DNA of 51,238 nucleotides from SAR116 cluster bacterium AG-321-A13 (GTDB lineage: Bacteria; Pseudomonadota; Alphaproteobacteria; Puniceispirillales; Marisalimonadaceae): the NCBI GenBank assembly GCA_003283875.1, contig QBXD01000006.1, positions 1-51,238 on the forward strand, given 5' to 3'. Positions within the stretch are counted from its first letter, which is position 1. Each line of letters begins with the position of its first letter. Positions 7,934-16,455 of this stretch are shown here, piece after piece. Under the pieces are notes generated by a model. The model was given only the letters and a program-made list of their open reading frames with translations. It searched no databases and was not told the DNA's origin. The position numbers and the translations under genes were made by a program.

Positions 7934-9076
7934 CTAAACATTATGAGGTTTAATAACTATTTTAATTGCATCATCTATTCTTTCTCGAGCATACTTTAAT
8001 GCAATTGGCAAATCAATCATGTCAAATGTATGAGTGTGCACTAGTTTTGCATCAAATTTTTTCTCTTTCATAAACTCCATTGCTCTATGTGTAGCGCTTT
8101 TTCCCTCACCTCTAATTCCAAACATGTAGATATTATTTACAACCATATGCGGAATGTTAATTTTAACGGCATTGTGAGGGAAAGCTGCTAAACATATTTT
8201 GCCTCCCCTATTCGTCATCATGATGGCATCATTCAATGCCTGTTCAGTACCTGCACATTCCACTACATAGTCAGCACCCTTTTCACCAACTATTTTTTTT
8301 ACAGCTTTAACAATATCTGTTTCATTTTTTATATTAAGCGTGAAATCTGCACCAAGTTGTCTCCCAATTTTTAGGCGACCATCCCTGGTACCGATGAGAA
8401 TTACAGGACCTGCACCTAAAGCCTTTCCAACTGCAACACCTAACAAACCTATTGGGCCGGGTCCAATAACCACCAAACTTTCGCCAGCGATAAGACCTCC
8501 TAATTCTGTCAGCCCATACATAGTAGTACCAGCTGTAACAACCAAAGTTGCTTCTTCATCAGACATACTATCTGGAACTTTTATTAATGTATTTATGTTA
8601 TTTATAGCATACTGCTTAAACCCACCATCTGTTGTAAATCCATTTGCCCTATGACCTTTATTGACATCTCCATAGTTAAGGCCATAATTGTGGCAGGAGG
8701 TATACATGCCCATACGACACCTCTTACATTGCCCACATCCAGAGTGAATTTCTACAGTAACCCTATCTCCAATGTTGAATTCATCGACAGATGGTCCTAA
8801 GGCTACTACTGTTCCCATATATTCATGTCCCGGGGTAAAATTTTTATTAAACGGTAATCCACCTTCTATTAATGCTGGAGGTCCACGACTTATAACGTCA
8901 AGGTCAGTTGCACAAATAGCTACTGCGTCTATTTTAATTAGAACTTCTGATTTATCTGGCATCTCTACTATTTTGTCGACCAGAGATAACTCATCAGGAT
9001 CTCCTAAAACCCAAGCTTTCATTTTCTCAGGTATAGGAAATTTTTGAGATGTTTTTCCTTTAAATTTTATGGACAT
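7934..9076 (-). CDS. Zinc-dependent medium-chain alcohol dehydrogenase
   Basis: The 380-aa MDR-family enzyme shows catalytic zinc ligands Cys55 and His84-Glu85 (GHEYMGTVVALG). A complete structural zinc site is formed by Cys114, Cys117, Cys120 and Cys128. The NAD(P)-binding motif GPGPIGLLGVAVGKALGAG is intact. It resembles the threonine/sorbitol dehydrogenase-like branch, but the substrate is not predictable from the sequence. It is followed by a small alpha/beta protein and preceded by a DMT-family transporter, also on the minus strand. Confidence 0.9.
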   Translation of the reverse strand: MSIKFKGKTSQKFPIPEKMKAWVLGDPDELSLVDKIVEMPDKSEVLIKIDAVAICATDLDVISRGPPALIEGGLPFNKNFTPGHEYMGTVVALGPSVDEFNIGDRVTVEIHSGCGQCKRCRMGMYTSCHNYGLNYGDVNKGHRANGFTTDGGFKQYAINNINTLIKVPDSMSDEEATLVVTAGTTMYGLTELGGLIAGESLVVIGPGPIGLLGVAVGKALGAGPVILIGTRDGRLKIGRQLGADFTLNIKNETDIVKAVKKIVGEKGADYVVECAGTEQALNDAIMMTNRGGKICLAAFPHNAVKINIPHMVVNNIYMFGIRGEGKSATHRAMEFMKEKKFDAKLVHTHTFDMIDLPIALKYARERIDDAIKIVIKPHNV

Positions 9077-9140
9077 GAAAAAAACCTTATTAAAGATTAA
9101 TCAATCCATTTAAATAGCAATTTGTCAAACACGATTATAT

Positions 9141-10013
9141 TTAAATATTATATTTCTTTTTATACTCACGCCAAGTAGTAAACAATCCTGAACCAATAAC
9201 AACTATTACACCTATTACAATCATAGAATTTATACTTTCAGAAAAAATTGTCACTCCAATTATAGATCCAAAGACTAATTGAAGATAAGAAAAAGGTTGT
9301 ATAACAGATGCTTCTGCAACTTGTAATGTTTTTACCATCATAAAATGTGAACTAGCACTTAACAAACACATGATAAAAAGCCACAAATAATCTTCTTCAG
9401 GAATATTATTCCAAATGAACAAACTAATTATACTCATAGTTACAGTCCCTCCTATACCCGTCCAAAAAAAACTAGTAATAGCTGAATCTTGCCTGGAAAC
9501 ATATCTTGTTAAAATTAGATAAACTGCAAACATTACAGCACCTATTAGTGCAAAAATTGATCCTTCAGAAATAATATTTGTAGTAGGCCTTAAAATAATA
9601 ATCACACCTACAAAACCTACAAATATTGCCGTCCACCGTCTCCAGCCAAACTTTTCACCCAAAAAAGGAACAGATAAACCTGCGACAATCAGAGGATAAC
9701 AGGCGATAATTGCATGTGTTTCAACAAGACCTAATAGGGTAAATGTGTAAACAACTAAACAATTATTTAATGATAAAATAAGACCTCGTGTAAATTGTTT
9801 ATATGGTTGTTTAGTATGTAATATTTTTGTCAAACTTTTCTTAATAAATAAACATGAAATGATCATAATCATAGCAATAAACCAATAACGCATAGTAACT
9901 AAAGTGAAGACATTATTGCGTTCAGCTAAAAACCTTGAGACACCATCCATAGCTGAAAACATAAATGTAGTCACAACCATTAGGCATATTCCTAAAAGGA
10001 CATTATTTTGCAT
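9141..10013 (-). CDS. DMT superfamily (EamA) transporter
   Basis: I start the protein at the ATG at 10013 (290 aa, usual for the family). An open frame to a TTG at 10073 runs into the upstream terminator hairpin and is unlikely to be used. About ten hydrophobic segments form two EamA repeats, with the typical LGEKFGWRRWTAIFVGFVGV segment after the fifth helix. Such transporters export or import small metabolites and amino acids. The substrate is unknown. Confidence 0.88.
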   Translation of the reverse strand: MQNNVLLGICLMVVTTFMFSAMDGVSRFLAERNNVFTLVTMRYWFIAMIMIISCLFIKKSLTKILHTKQPYKQFTRGLILSLNNCLVVYTFTLLGLVETHAIIACYPLIVAGLSVPFLGEKFGWRRWTAIFVGFVGVIIILRPTTNIISEGSIFALIGAVMFAVYLILTRYVSRQDSAITSFFWTGIGGTVTMSIISLFIWNNIPEEDYLWLFIMCLLSASSHFMMVKTLQVAEASVIQPFSYLQLVFGSIIGVTIFSESINSMIVIGVIVVIGSGLFTTWREYKKKYNI

Positions 10014-10074
10014 AAAAACTCTAAAAAAGGAATGAACTAGATTTATATATTGTTTGAAAAGGTCTAACAACAAT

Positions 10075-10104
10075 AAAAAAATAGAGACCCAATGGTCTCT
10101 ATTT
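10075..10104 (-). terminator. Intrinsic terminator of the bactofilin/CsaA/DapA-like operon
   Basis: On the minus strand, AAATAGAGACC and its exact complement enclose a 4-nt loop, followed by a run of at least six T residues. It lies about 65 nt after the DapA-like stop codon. The DMT transporter start is only just beyond it, so that gene needs its own promoter or read-through. Confidence 0.85.
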
Positions 10105-10167
10105 TAAATAAGGAGGAATATAATTTAATTACTTTCTAATTATATAAACGACATTTAAAAAAAAAGT

Positions 10168-11091
10168 TTAACTTAGAGATAAACTATCTTGTAAATTTTC
10201 AACTTGATTTATATGCATAAAAGCCTCTTCAAGCTGAAATGAATCAAAATTCTTGATAGGTGGTCGACATGCACTAGTTTCAAATATTCCTTCATGAACA
10301 CGTAACAATTTTGAAAATTTAATAGCTATATCAATATGCTGATGAGTAAAAGATAAAATTGGTAAAATTTGATAAAATAATTGTCTGGATGCTTCAGTTT
10401 TATTTTCAGTAAATAACTTATAAATTTTATTATAAATAATCTCCATCGTTGAAGGAATAAACGCGTGTACTCCTCTATTTAATGCTTCTATCATTCCCAT
10501 AATAGCCCATCCACCACTAAGATGTAATTGATGATTTGATGCTTCTAAGATCCTAGAATATTTAGGACCAGAATTTAATACTTCTATTTTTAAAGCTCTG
10601 AACTTATTGATGTTTTCAAATAGTAACACTATGTCTTCGTCACTCATCCCATTATCTGTCCAAGATAAATCCTGTATCATTAAATTGTGGGGACCTGCTT
10701 CAGCAATTTCATTAAAACATTGTAACAGTTCATTTCCAGAAACTTTCTCAGGGGTCTGGCATAATATCCAATCAGCACCTGCTTCTTTTGCAGATTTAGC
10801 CAAAGCAACTCTATCTTTTTGATTTTTTGCACTACAACTTATAATTATGGGTATTCTATTTTTATTATAACTTGAACATTCATCAATAATCATCTTCTTT
10901 TCTTCAAAAGATAAACTTGAGTTTTCGCCTGCGACAGCTCCAACAAGCATGCCTGAGCACCCGGTGGTAATTGTGTGATCAATAAGGTTTTTTAGGCTGG
11001 GTATATCAATTTTATTTTTATTACAAAAAGGAGTGTGAAGACTGGGTATAATTCCTCTTAGACCATCAATTAGTTTTTTTTCTTTATCCAA
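10168..11091 (-). CDS. Dihydrodipicolinate synthase/N-acetylneuraminate lyase family aldolase
   Basis: The 307-aa (beta/alpha)8 protein keeps the DapA-family loop GAVAGENSSL (51-60) and the Schiff-base lysine Lys168 in ALKIEV. Where DapA has the catalytic Tyr in YN.P, this protein reads MIQDLSW. It is therefore probably not a true lysine-pathway DapA but a divergent lyase or aldolase. The start is TTG and overlaps the end of the CsaA-like gene by 8 bp, implying translational coupling. The substrate is unknown. Confidence 0.85.
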   Translation of the reverse strand: MDKEKKLIDGLRGIIPSLHTPFCNKNKIDIPSLKNLIDHTITTGCSGMLVGAVAGENSSLSFEEKKMIIDECSSYNKNRIPIIISCSAKNQKDRVALAKSAKEAGADWILCQTPEKVSGNELLQCFNEIAEAGPHNLMIQDLSWTDNGMSDEDIVLLFENINKFRALKIEVLNSGPKYSRILEASNHQLHLSGGWAIMGMIEALNRGVHAFIPSTMEIIYNKIYKLFTENKTEASRQLFYQILPILSFTHQHIDIAIKFSKLLRVHEGIFETSACRPPIKNFDSFQLEEAFMHINQVENLQDSLSLS

Positions 11092-11431
11092 TTAAAGTAC
11101 CATTTTCTAGTTTAATATCTGGGCGTAATAAATGAACATTTTTACCGGAAACAGCTCCTAGTATAAGAACTTCAGAGGTTAATCCCGCAACTTTTTTTGA
11201 TGGTAAGTTACATACTGCAACAACTTGTCTTCCTATTAATTCTTTTAATGAATAATTAGTAATTTGAGCTGATGTGTATTTGAGTCCTACTTTTGTACCA
11301 AAATCAATTTTTAAAATATATGCAGGTTTTTTTGCTTTAACATTCTTGGAGGCTTCTAAAATTGTTCCTAAAACAAGGTTTAATTTAGAAAAATCATTAA
11401 TAGAAATCTCTTCATTATTTGATGAGTGCAT
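11084..11431 (-). CDS. CsaA-like tRNA-binding (EMAP/OB-fold) domain protein
   Basis: The 115-aa protein is a single OB-fold of the tRNA-binding domain family: KLNLVLGTILEA, YTSAQITNYS and GRQVVAVCNLPSKKVAGLTSEVL match CsaA and the MetG C-terminal domain. CsaA has been described as a secretion-related chaperone, and binding of tRNA-like structures is typical of the fold. It lies between bactofilin and the DapA-like gene in a tight minus-strand operon. Confidence 0.88.
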   Translation of the reverse strand: MHSSNNEEISINDFSKLNLVLGTILEASKNVKAKKPAYILKIDFGTKVGLKYTSAQITNYSLKELIGRQVVAVCNLPSKKVAGLTSEVLILGAVSGKNVHLLRPDIKLENGTLIG

Positions 11432-11435
11432 AGAT

Positions 11436-11783
11436 TTATTTATTACTTAATTTAATTAAATTTTTCATTTTGGAAATGTTTTGAACCATCTTAGATTTTA
11501 ACATTCCACCTGAATCAATAATAATATTACGATACATGACGTCCCCATCTACAACACCAGTTGGTTTTAAATGTAGATTTTCAGCTTGAATATCTGCATT
11601 CATTTCACCCTCAACTATAATGTTTTCAGCAGATACATAACCAATAAATATACCTGATTTCTTAATATATAAGTTTTTAACATATAACGATCCCTCAAAA
11701 CTTCCACAAAGTTCTAAATCTCCAGATCCAGAATATTCACCTTTAAAGAACGAGTCTTCCGTAATTCTAATTGTTTGTTTCAA
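11436..11783 (-). CDS. Bactofilin (polymer-forming cytoskeletal protein)
   Basis: The 115-aa protein consists of a right-handed beta-helix with the bactofilin repeat pattern (GDLELCGSFEGSLYVKN, GEMNADIQAENLHLKPTG, VDGDVMYRNIIID). Short polar tails flank it. Bactofilins polymerise without nucleotide at the inner membrane and organise cell-wall synthesis or cell shape. The start is TTG (TTGAAACAAACA) with a GGAA element upstream. Only 4 nt separate it from the CsaA-like gene. Confidence 0.92.
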   Translation of the reverse strand: MKQTIRITEDSFFKGEYSGSGDLELCGSFEGSLYVKNLYIKKSGIFIGYVSAENIIVEGEMNADIQAENLHLKPTGVVDGDVMYRNIIIDSGGMLKSKMVQNISKMKNLIKLSNK

Positions 11784-11855
11784 TTTTTTTCCAACTAACT
11801 AAGCAATTTAATCATGCAAAGTTTTTAATATTAAATCAATCACAAATTAACGTTC

Positions 11856-12212
11856 TTACTCGTTACCAATACATTTTAAGGTTAAGTCATTAGTATATAT
11901 TTCATTATAGCTTTCTTTAATAGATCTTAAAATAGAATTGAATGCCAAAGATTTATCTTTAATAATAAATATATGATTAAGAATTGGATCATTATCTTTA
12001 GAGCCTTTACTAATTGCCATCAACATTTTTTCAGAATTTTCCACAATTTTATATTCCGAGGGCTCACCCTTTTCATCCTCATATTTTAATAGTTGATCCT
12101 CTATAAACATTTTTGAAAAACGACCATATTTTTTGTCAATACACGAAAATTCCAATGCATGAGAATTGAAAGAATAAAAAAAACAAAAAATTATTAAATA
12201 TATGAATTTCAT
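11856..12212 (-). CDS. Exported protein of unknown function
   Basis: The 118-aa protein begins with a clear signal peptide (hydrophobic residues 3-14, likely cleavage after FNSHA). The mature part contains two cysteines, one near each end (Cys24 and Cys114 region), which may form a disulfide. I do not recognise the family. It is separated from bactofilin by about 70 nt and has its own AT-rich upstream region. Confidence 0.6.
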   Translation of the reverse strand: MKFIYLIIFCFFYSFNSHALEFSCIDKKYGRFSKMFIEDQLLKYEDEKGEPSEYKIVENSEKMLMAISKGSKDNDPILNHIFIIKDKSLAFNSILRSIKESYNEIYTNDLTLKCIGNE

Positions 12213-12308
12213 TAAAGTTCCCTATTTAAACCCATAAAACACTAAGTAATTTAAAATATTATTAAAATAATCTAATATACCTTAAAAATAACTTTAATAA
12301 ATTATAAA

Positions 12309-12446
12309 ATGAAAAAGCAAACTACTCTATTATTTATCTTTTGGGCTCTAGCTTTTATTGTTGTCGCTTGGTTATTTCCTTTCATGGCCAGAGAAAATAA
12401 CTTTTTAAATGATTTTTTATCATATTGTATAACATTTATAAAATGA
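12309..12446 (+). CDS. Possible 45-aa membrane microprotein upstream of SCO1
   Basis: A short ATG-to-TGA frame encodes MKKQTTLLFIFWALAFIVVA followed by a short polar tail and a second, weaker hydrophobic stretch with one Cys. It has one good transmembrane helix and a positive N-terminus. It lies 55 nt before the SCO1 gene on the same strand. No strong ribosome site is visible, so this is tentative. Confidence 0.35.
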   Translation: MKKQTTLLFIFWALAFIVVAWLFPFMARENNFLNDFLSYCITFIK

Positions 12447-12501
12447 CAAGGATTTTATAAGAGAGTAAAAGAATAAATAAACTCATTTTAGACTAAATTT
12501 C

Positions 12502-13107
12502 ATGACTCCCACAAATAAAAAAATAATTCTAATATCTATAATTATAACTTCTTTTGTAATTATTTTAATTGCAACGTTTATGTTTGCAGAGCACCTATCT
12601 CGTCAGAATAATCCTAAGAATATATCAGACGTCATTAAAAATATAAATTTGATTGATCAAAATGGAAATCAATTTAATAAAGAAAGTCTTAACGAAAAAC
12701 CATCTTTACTTTTTTTTGGATTCACACACTGTCCTGAAATTTGTCCAACAACACTAACTCAATTATCATCAGTTACAGAAAGTCTTAAACCTCCTATTAA
12801 TTTAACAAATATAATTTTCGTAACATTAGACCCTAAACGCGATAACCAAGATCACTTAAAAGATTACATTCAATATTTCAATAAAAATGTAATTGCTATC
12901 ACAGGTAAAATTAATGAAATTAAAAGTTTGGCTGATAATTGGAATGTATTTTTTGAAACTATTGGTTCATCGAAAGATAATTATAATCTAAACCATACAG
13001 CTACTGTCTTTATGCTTGATAGGAAGGGTGTTTTTAGAGGAACTATTGCTTGGGGCGAGAATGAGGAAACCATAATAAAAAAGATAATTAATTTAAATAA
13101 ATATTAA
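12502..13107 (+). CDS. SCO1/SenC family copper chaperone
   Basis: The 201-aa protein has an N-terminal membrane anchor (residues 8-28) followed by a thioredoxin-like domain. It shows the copper ligands Cys77 and Cys81 in FTHCPEICP and His165 in NHTATVFMLD. The acidic TLDPKRD motif is at 109-115. SCO proteins deliver copper to the CuA site of cytochrome c oxidase or act in redox control. No oxidase genes lie next to it here. It overlaps the ModA-like gene by 4 bp tail-to-tail. Confidence 0.93.
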   Translation: MTPTNKKIILISIIITSFVIILIATFMFAEHLSRQNNPKNISDVIKNINLIDQNGNQFNKESLNEKPSLLFFGFTHCPEICPTTLTQLSSVTESLKPPINLTNIIFVTLDPKRDNQDHLKDYIQYFNKNVIAITGKINEIKSLADNWNVFFETIGSSKDNYNLNHTATVFMLDRKGVFRGTIAWGENEETIIKKIINLNKY

Positions 13108-13886
13108 TCAAAAACATATCCAAATTTTTTTAAGTTCTCTTTAGTTCTTTCAGAAGAAAGAAACTTTAAAAAAAGTATTGCATTATTTTTTTGCTCTCCA
13201 TTTTTCAGTAAAATAGCGTCTTGTTTTATAGGAGAATATAAATTTTTTGGTATTTCCCATATTTTTCCCTTTTTATTATTACTTAAAAAATCTGCTTTAG
13301 AAATAAAACCTATATCTAGATTACCAAAGTAGTTCATTAGAAAAACTTGATTAACACTCTTATTGAAAACCAATTTTGAAGACATTTTTTTAAAAATATT
13401 TAATGATTTTAAAACTTCTTTGGCAGCTCTTCCATATGGAACATATCCTGGTTTTCCAATTCCAATATAATTAATTTTATTTGAAGTTAAAAATTGGGGA
13501 AAACTTTGGCTAAAAAGAAACTGTTTTGTGCTATACAAAACCAATTGTCCAGTAGCATATGTAAACCGTGTACCTAATATTGCTTTTGATGTTTTTTCAA
13601 GTTTTTGTGGTAAATCTTGATCGGCTGATAGGAAAATGTCTAGTGGAGCTCCTTTTATGATCTGTGAATACAAACTTCCACTAGAGCCGCTTGAGATAAA
13701 TATTTGACCATCATTTATGCTTTCAAATTTCTTTTTTAATAATTTTATTGGTGTCAAAAAATTAGAAGCTACACCAATATAAACATCTTCTGCAAATAGA
13801 CGCTTAATAGGAATAGAGTTTAAAAGTATTAGTAATAAATATAATAATATGAAATTAATTTTTAATTTACTTCTTGTTAAAAACAT
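13104..13886 (-). CDS. ModA-like periplasmic molybdate-binding protein
   Basis: The 260-aa protein has a signal peptide and the ModA pattern: VYIGVASNFLTPIKLL at the mature N-terminus, SSGSSGSLYSQIIKGAPLDIFLSAD, then GKPGYVPYGRAAKEVL. These are the anion-binding loops of molybdate/tungstate receptors. ModB and ModC are not in the window, so it is either an orphan receptor or its permease lies elsewhere. A MOSC-domain protein two genes upstream fits a molybdenum theme. Confidence 0.85.
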   Translation of the reverse strand: MFLTRSKLKINFILLYLLLILLNSIPIKRLFAEDVYIGVASNFLTPIKLLKKKFESINDGQIFISSGSSGSLYSQIIKGAPLDIFLSADQDLPQKLEKTSKAILGTRFTYATGQLVLYSTKQFLFSQSFPQFLTSNKINYIGIGKPGYVPYGRAAKEVLKSLNIFKKMSSKLVFNKSVNQVFLMNYFGNLDIGFISKADFLSNNKKGKIWEIPKNLYSPIKQDAILLKNGEQKNNAILFLKFLSSERTKENLKKFGYVFD

Positions 13887-13892
13887 AACAAA

Positions 13893-14108
13893 TTAACTAA
13901 AAAAATTACTTAAATAATCAACTATAAAAATTATAATTGTTATTAATATTATAAAAATAAATAAAATAGTCTGAAGATAATCACTAATTAAAACAACCAT
14001 AAATTGTTTTGTTTCTTTAATTCCAAAGAAGATCAAGGATAAAATTAAAGATATAGGAAAAGTTAAAAAAAATAGGGTAGAAAAAATCCAGAATTTAATA
14101 AAACCCAT
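13893..14108 (-). CDS. Small two-helix membrane protein
   Basis: The 71-aa product has two hydrophobic segments (about residues 5-30 and 42-66) separated by a short polar stretch with KETKQ. It lies 6 nt upstream of the ModA-like gene on the same strand and probably belongs to the same transcript. It is too short to be ModB and shows no EAA permease motif. Function unknown. Confidence 0.5.
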   Translation of the reverse strand: MGFIKFWIFSTLFFLTFPISLILSLIFFGIKETKQFMVVLISDYLQTILFIFIILITIIIFIVDYLSNFFS

Positions 14109-14193
14109 TTCTTTAAATCTGTTTTTTTCTTCAACTAAATTTATTTTACTACTCCAAAAAAATTTAAACCTAGTCCTAAATTCAATATATTGT

Positions 14194-14985
14194 TCAATTT
14201 ATGTATAACTTATCTGATATTGAAACAAGACCAGTTTTTACAACTCTTGCATATACACCTAAATCTAAATGCCCATAATGGGTATTAATTTCATTTGGTA
14301 TATTAATGTCTCTAATAGCATTTACGGGGTTTACATTGGTGGCTGCACACCTCTGTGTTTTTTTGAAAATTTCTAGAACACATTCCCCAACAGAAACTTT
14401 TTTACCAATCCAATTAAATTCTTCCCAGGGGTTTCCTTGATCTATTAAAAGATTTGCTCGAAACCTAGAAGGATTAATTTTTTTACCTATTTTTTTTTCT
14501 AATTCATTTATTGTATTTAGGTTGATTATGGATACTGCCTTATCTGGAATATCTGAAAATGAGTGAATTAAATTATTATTCTTTTCAACCTTTATTCCTT
14601 TTACTAACTTTGGTTTATTATCAATTCCTAAATTTAAATAATTTTGAAAAAAAGTTTCAACTTTTTTTATGTTTTCTTCTTTAAGAAGAATTTCATTTAT
14701 GATAACTTTATTATCAAGATTTATAGTCAATTCTCTAGTTTTTGGATCAAATTTAGTCTCTAATTTAGCTAATTTTTCTTCTTTTACTAATGCTAAAAAA
14801 TTTGTTTTTCTTAAATAAAGTGGATTATTTTCTTCGTATGTAACATACGACCTAGCAAAAGCAAACTCGCGATCTCCAGGCAGAACTTGATTTTTTTCTA
14901 GTATAATATTTTCAACATTTTCACCTGAAAGTCCTTTTATAGGATATCGAACGATACTTTTTATTTTGTTCATAAACACGACCAT
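14194..14985 (-). CDS. MOSC domain protein (molybdenum-cofactor-related, YcbX-like)
   Basis: The 263-aa protein has an N-terminal MOSC beta-barrel (SIVRYPIKGLSGENVENIIL). It is followed by a MOSC domain with SRFRANLLID, GNPWEEFNWIGKKVSVGE and the conserved cysteine in TQRCAATNVNP. MOSC proteins bind or transfer a sulfurated molybdenum cofactor; YcbX reduces N-hydroxylated bases. The second Met at 14973 is an alternative start. The ModA-like gene nearby supports a shared Mo function, though electron partners are not seen. Confidence 0.88.
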   Translation of the reverse strand: MVVFMNKIKSIVRYPIKGLSGENVENIILEKNQVLPGDREFAFARSYVTYEENNPLYLRKTNFLALVKEEKLAKLETKFDPKTRELTINLDNKVIINEILLKEENIKKVETFFQNYLNLGIDNKPKLVKGIKVEKNNNLIHSFSDIPDKAVSIINLNTINELEKKIGKKINPSRFRANLLIDQGNPWEEFNWIGKKVSVGECVLEIFKKTQRCAATNVNPVNAIRDINIPNEINTHYGHLDLGVYARVVKTGLVSISDKLYIN

Positions 14986-15096
14986 CTATCTATCAAATAT
15001 TACAATTTCATATTTAAATACAACTATATAAAAAGTTTTAATATAAATTTAAAGATGAAACTAAGAGTAACAGACTGGATTTTTTCTAGTTCAATA

Positions 15097-15519
15097 TCAA
15101 GACGCGGTTTCAAATAAAACTTCCGGATTAGACATGGTTTTAATTTCAAGAACGTTACCATTTGGGTCTTCTACAAAAAATGTCTCTTGCTCAAATTTAG
15201 AACCAATAAATCTTCTGTATGGATTGTCAAAGTAATCAATATTGCTGGCTTCTATTCTTCTTTTTACTTCTTCAAAGTCTTTTGCTTCGAGGTGCACTCC
15301 AAAGTGGGGTACACAAACATCACCCATATCAACGTCGTGTCTTTCTCGAACTTGTTTTGTTTTTGTCTCATGAAGAGTAAGTTCATTTCCCCAAAAATTT
15401 ATGTCTATCCAGCGACCTTCTTCTTGATTACCTGTTTTACATCCTAAAATGTCTCGATAAAAACCTAGAGCCTTACTAATATTACCTGCCGGTATTGCTA
15501 AATGAAAACAATTAGTCAT
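15097..15519 (-). CDS. VOC (glyoxalase/dioxygenase superfamily) protein
   Basis: The 140-aa protein has two beta-alpha-beta-beta-beta modules. HLAIPAGNISKALGFYRDILG opens the fold with a likely metal-ligand His. A second His occurs in VPHFGVHL, and a terminal Glu in FFVEDPNGNVLEIK. These are the usual metal ligands of VOC enzymes. The substrate cannot be predicted. It stands alone between the MOSC gene and the beta-barrel pair. Confidence 0.88.
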   Translation of the reverse strand: MTNCFHLAIPAGNISKALGFYRDILGCKTGNQEEGRWIDINFWGNELTLHETKTKQVRERHDVDMGDVCVPHFGVHLEAKDFEEVKRRIEASNIDYFDNPYRRFIGSKFEQETFFVEDPNGNVLEIKTMSNPEVLFETAS

Positions 15520-15602
15520 AACTTTCTCACATTAATTAAAGATTATATTATAAAGATATATGATATAATTATATCTTAAAAAATCAACTAATTAAGGATA
15601 GT

Positions 15603-16454
15603 TTATTGTTGCGGTGCTTCAGTTACTGTGAAAAATCCAGAAAAAGGCCCACTTCCACCACCTCCATCAGCAGTATTACTTGGAGCCGTACTTGAAAATA
15701 ATTGTGCACCATAACCAGTGACGTTAAATGTAAATTTAAATCCTATTGTCGATGGGGTAATAACAACAGGTGTTGTCAGATTCATCACACCAACTAATCT
15801 GTCAACATTTGAACAAACGTTAGAAGCGGTATCACTGGCTCCATCTCTTTTGTCTAAAGTTGAATTTTGCATTAAATATCCATCAAGAGTACCAACTGAC
15901 ACAACAGCACCAATATATTCACCGTCACAAACATTAGTTTGGCCAAACTGATTCAATGTAGATGTACATTCTTCAGCGGGTCCAGTTGTGTCAACTGTGC
16001 CACAAGATCCAGATCCACCGTCATTATTTATGTAAAATGTTGTGTTATCTGCTTTAGTAAACTGACCTTTAATACTAAAATCATTGCTTAGAATAATATA
16101 TGGAAATTGGTATGTTCCAATTGCAGGTGAAGTAGAAGTTCCTACAAGATTGACATCACCTAAAGCAAAATCATGTTCTGAACCATTTGTTTGGTCAGTT
16201 GCTGTAAAAACAGTTGTACATGTAGACCTATCTAAAGATGCGCCTGCCATAGGATTAACTGTACAAAGACCCATTTCAAAAACACTTGATTTATAAAGTT
16301 GTGGTGTAAAACGACAGGCAGTATTTGAACCAGCAAAAACATTTGCGCCTGTACTGCATTCTCCACTGTCCTCAGCCGAAACTGCTAAGACTTTATAAGA
16401 AAAAAATGAGATCGATATAATTGATAAACAAATTATTTTAAGTAAATTAATCAT
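15603..16454 (-). CDS. Exported protein paired with the inverse-autotransporter barrel
   Basis: The 283-aa protein has a signal peptide (hydrophobic residues 7-24, VLAVSA) and a Gly/Ser/Thr-rich, cysteine-containing mature region with predicted beta character. At least eight cysteines are present, for example in GECSTGANVF and GSCGTVDTTGPAEECTS, suggesting disulfides. The C-terminus is a GGGGSGPFSGFF segment. I recognise no family. The gene starts 1 nt after the beta-barrel gene, so the two are almost certainly co-translated, and the protein may be the surface-exposed partner. Confidence 0.65.
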   Translation of the reverse strand: MINLLKIICLSIISISFFSYKVLAVSAEDSGECSTGANVFAGSNTACRFTPQLYKSSVFEMGLCTVNPMAGASLDRSTCTTVFTATDQTNGSEHDFALGDVNLVGTSTSPAIGTYQFPYIILSNDFSIKGQFTKADNTTFYINNDGGSGSCGTVDTTGPAEECTSTLNQFGQTNVCDGEYIGAVVSVGTLDGYLMQNSTLDKRDGASDTASNVCSNVDRLVGVMNLTTPVVITPSTIGFKFTFNVTGYGAQLFSSTAPSNTADGGGGSGPFSGFFTVTEAPQQ

Positions 16455-16455
16455 A

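Noticed and set aside
8340-9047. Two plus-strand frames opposite the zinc alcohol dehydrogenase
   Set aside because: They are antisense shadows; the minus-strand gene has full motif support.
10014-10073. Extended TTG start for the DMT transporter
   Set aside because: The extension runs into the upstream terminator and adds an atypical N-terminus; ATG 10013 gives the usual family length.
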